Source of the DNA: JBBDIO01 sp040880365 | GTDB lineage: Bacteria > Chloroflexota > Anaerolineae > Caldilineales > Caldilineaceae | Length of the DNA stretch: 7,080 bases | Assembly: GCA_040880365.1 (NCBI GenBank) | Contig: JBBDIO010000068.1 | Location: 1-7,080 of the forward strand | Direction: 5' to 3' | Part shown: piece after piece, positions 6,026-7,080 of the stretch | How the letters are laid out: each line of letters opens with the position of its first letter | How positions within the stretch are numbered: position 1 is the first letter of the stretch | Notes under the pieces: generated by a model | The model's input: only the letters and a program-made list of their open reading frames with translations | The model's database searches: none | Told to the model about the DNA's origin: nothing | Program-made: the position numbers and the translations under genes

Positions 6026-6039
6026 CACCCCTGGGGGTG
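6026..6039. repeat. 14-bp inverted repeat in the cpaB leader
   Basis: CACCCC at 6026-6031 and GGGGTG at 6034-6039 form perfect 6-bp arms around two bases. It lies about 20 nt before the cpaB start, close enough that a hairpin or bound protein could affect initiation. The role is unknown. Confidence 0.5.
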
Positions 6040-6121
6040 CGTGTGCGGACAAAACTGCCGACCAAATTTATGCAACGGGCCTTGTCGCTTCGGGACCCGT
6101 ATTTGTGTAGCTCGTGTTGTG

Positions 6122-6179
6122 ATCATACTGGTGATTGTCTTGTGGAACATCGGTCAAATGCCAGAGTTGACATGACCAA
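6122..6179 (-). promoter_or_regulatory. Putative promoter/operator B (before cpaB)
   Basis: On the minus strand TTGGTCATGTCA (6179-6168) is followed by six variable bases, GGCATTTGACCGATGT (6162-6147), 19 bases and TATGAT (6127-6122). The 16-bp block and the distance to TATGAT are identical to element A at 3684-3627, and the upstream half-block matches at 10 of 12 positions. The leader to the cpaB start would be about 110 nt. A shared regulator of both units is inferred. Confidence 0.55.
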
Positions 6180-6301
6180 CCCCGCGTTTTTCTCAGATGA
6201 AAATACGTCAATTGGCGGAGAGGCGGCAGTGCAGACGTTAGACGGGGGATAAGCGGCGGGAATCGAGGCGGAACGTAGGAATCTGGCGGCGAAAATGTGT
6301 G

Positions 6302-6335
6302 CCGGGGCGACTCTGGTAGAGATGAGCCGCCCCGG
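6302..6335 (-). terminator. GC-rich hairpin downstream of the TadG-like gene, possible terminator
   Basis: CCGGGGCG at 6302-6309 pairs perfectly with CGCCCCGG at 6328-6335, and an inner 4-bp stem (CTCT/AGAG, 6311-6321) lies in the loop. In the minus direction it begins 49 nt after the TAA of the TadG-like gene and is followed by CACACATTTT, a weak and displaced T tract. It may end the upstream transcript before promoter B. Confidence 0.45.
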
Positions 6336-6340
6336 TTCGA

Positions 6341-6373
6341 GACACACCGAAGACACACAGGAGACACACACAC
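6341..6373. repeat. 11-bp repeat, three units sharing GACACAC
   Basis: Units at 6341-6351, 6352-6362 and 6363-6373 each begin GACACAC followed by four variable bases (plus strand). They lie just past the stop codon of the TadG-like gene. No function can be assigned. Confidence 0.7.
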
Positions 6374-6383
6374 TTGGAATTGG

Positions 6384-7080
6384 TTAGCGAATTACCCGCA
6401 CATCGCGCGCGCCGTAGTCGGGGAAATCGGGGTCGGTAGTCAGACCGCGCACCAGGTCTTTCAAAAATAGCAGCTCGATCCAACTGCCTTCTTCATCGTC
6501 CAGTTCAAAATCGACCAGGTGCACATAGGCGAAACCACAAACGGCATAGCCTTCGCCGTCGAACTGGGTCAGGGGGATTTTGAGCCTATCTCCATCTTCC
6601 ACACGGTCATTGAGTGCGCTGTTGACCAGGGTGCTATTGGACACCGCAGGTCCTGCCGGGATCACCTGGTCGATTTCCCAGATACCACTGTGCAGGGTAT
6701 CGCGAATGTTTTTGCTGAGCTCCATATTGGGGGAAATGCCGCCGTTCCAGTCGAGCCAGCCAAACGAACAGATGGCGGGGTCGCCGGTGCTGGGTGGGTC
6801 TTCGGGGTCCGGTTCCGGTTCCGGATCGGGTTCGGTTTCGGAGACCGGGCGGTCACAGTCGGGGCCGATGATTTCCACAGAGGCATGGGTGGGGCCGGCC
6901 TTCGCCAGCACCTGTACCACCGCCGGGTGATAGTTGTCATTCAGGGTGAAGGAGAATTCACCCTGCGAGAAATTATCGTTCAAATCCCACTTGATGCACC
7001 AGGTATCGGTGCTGCCATCGCGCCCCAGGCTTCCATCGGTGGGTGTGAAGCTGCCCACATGGCTGGTCGGATCCACACAG
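6384..7080 (-). CDS. TadG-like Tad-locus secreted protein, C-terminal part (5' end outside the window)
   Basis: The frame is open from the window edge to TAA at 6386-6384, leaving about 232 visible residues. A GTG at 7076 is in frame, but the frame continues upstream (a Cys codon precedes it), so the gene most likely starts outside the window. The visible part, numbered from 7076, has a probable beta-rich segment (24-74), an acidic proline linker SETEPDPEPEPDPEDP (79-94), and a C-terminal domain from 'CSFGWLDWNGG' (103-113) through 'IPAGPAVSNSTLVNSALNDR' (139-158) and 'CGFAYVHLVDFEL' (180-192) to 'YGARDVRVIR'. This end pattern resembles C-termini of TadE/TadG-like proteins from Chloroflexota Tad loci, as I recall them. 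It contains several cysteines, suitable for an exported protein. Its role is probably as a surface or minor pilin-like component; the family call is moderate. Confidence 0.6.
   Translation of the reverse strand, partial: CVDPTSHVGSFTPTDGSLGRDGSTDTWCIKWDLNDNFSQGEFSFTLNDNYHPAVVQVLAKAGPTHASVEIIGPDCDRPVSETEPDPEPEPDPEDPPSTGDPAICSFGWLDWNGGISPNMELSKNIRDTLHSGIWEIDQVIPAGPAVSNSTLVNSALNDRVEDGDRLKIPLTQFDGEGYAVCGFAYVHLVDFELDDEEGSWIELLFLKDLVRGLTTDPDFPDYGARDVRVIR
6805..6842 (-). repeat. Hexamer-like repeat coding the Glu-Pro-Asp-Pro linker
   Basis: Imperfect 6-bp units (GGTTCC, GGTTCC, GGATCG, GGTTCG, GTTTCG on the plus strand) encode alternating acidic residues and prolines in the minus frame. This is a typical extended linker between two extracellular domains and may vary in length between strains. 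Confidence 0.75.

Larger units (their letters stand above)
6006..6383 (-). other. Intergenic regulatory region between the TadG-like gene and cpaB
   Basis: This 378-nt stretch holds no convincing gene. In the minus direction it contains an 11-bp repeat (6373-6341), a GC-rich hairpin (6335-6302), putative promoter B (6179-6122), a leader of about 110 nt with a short palindrome (6039-6026), and the cpaB ribosome binding site. Its layout parallels the region before the prepilin peptidase. Confidence 0.7.

Noticed and set aside
6147..6162. Reading the shared block as a sigma-54 promoter (TGGCA-like) or its TTGACC as a sigma-70 -35 box.
   Set aside because: The expected -12 GC of sigma-54 sites is missing, and TTGACC lies 24 nt from TATGAT, outside normal sigma-70 spacing. 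A regulator site is the more cautious reading.

Overview
The window reads as part of a Tad/Flp (type IVc) pilus assembly locus. Every supported gene lies on the minus strand, so transcription runs from high to low coordinates. The sequence has GC-rich codon use and carries a 100-N scaffold gap, so it comes from a draft assembly or metagenome bin. The proteins (a CpaB of about 270 residues, a CpaE/TadZ with degenerate Walker motifs, and a TadG-like C-terminus ending in a 'YGARDVRVIR'-type tail) resemble Tad components I associate with Chloroflexota, Anaerolineae type. That placement is an inference without a database search.

Layout in direction of transcription: (1) 7080-6384, the C-terminal part of a secreted TadG-like protein that enters from outside the window. 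(2) 6383-6006, an intergenic region with a GC-rich hairpin, an 11-bp repeat and a putative promoter. (3) 6005-5190, cpaB. (4) 5184-5085, a gap of 100 Ns. (5) 5050-3830, cpaE/tadZ, interrupted by one in-frame TAG at 4072-4070. (6) 3829-3477, a second intergenic region with the same layout: GC-rich hairpin, putative promoter, then a leader with a 17-bp tandem repeat. (7) 3476-2766, a prepilin peptidase (TadV/CpaA type). (8) 2655-1717, tadB. (9) 1650-730, tadC. (10) 668-1, the start of a long, hydrophilic, probably disordered protein of unknown function that runs off the window.

How they work together: the peptidase processes Flp-type prepilins. TadB and TadC form the inner-membrane platform on which a CpaF/TadA ATPase would act. 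CpaE/TadZ is the MinD-like localisation factor, and CpaB is a periplasmic-side or envelope assembly protein. The TadG-like protein is probably a surface or minor pilin-like component. Two expected parts are not visible: the CpaF/TadA motor ATPase and the Flp pilin. They may lie in the gap or beyond the window.

The most noteworthy signal is non-coding. The two long intergenic regions share an identical 16-bp block, a second conserved half-block next to it, and a TATGAT box at exactly the same 19-nt distance. This suggests that cpaB(-cpaE) and peptidase-tadB-tadC are two transcription units under one regulator. The in-frame amber codon in cpaE is the second point to check.
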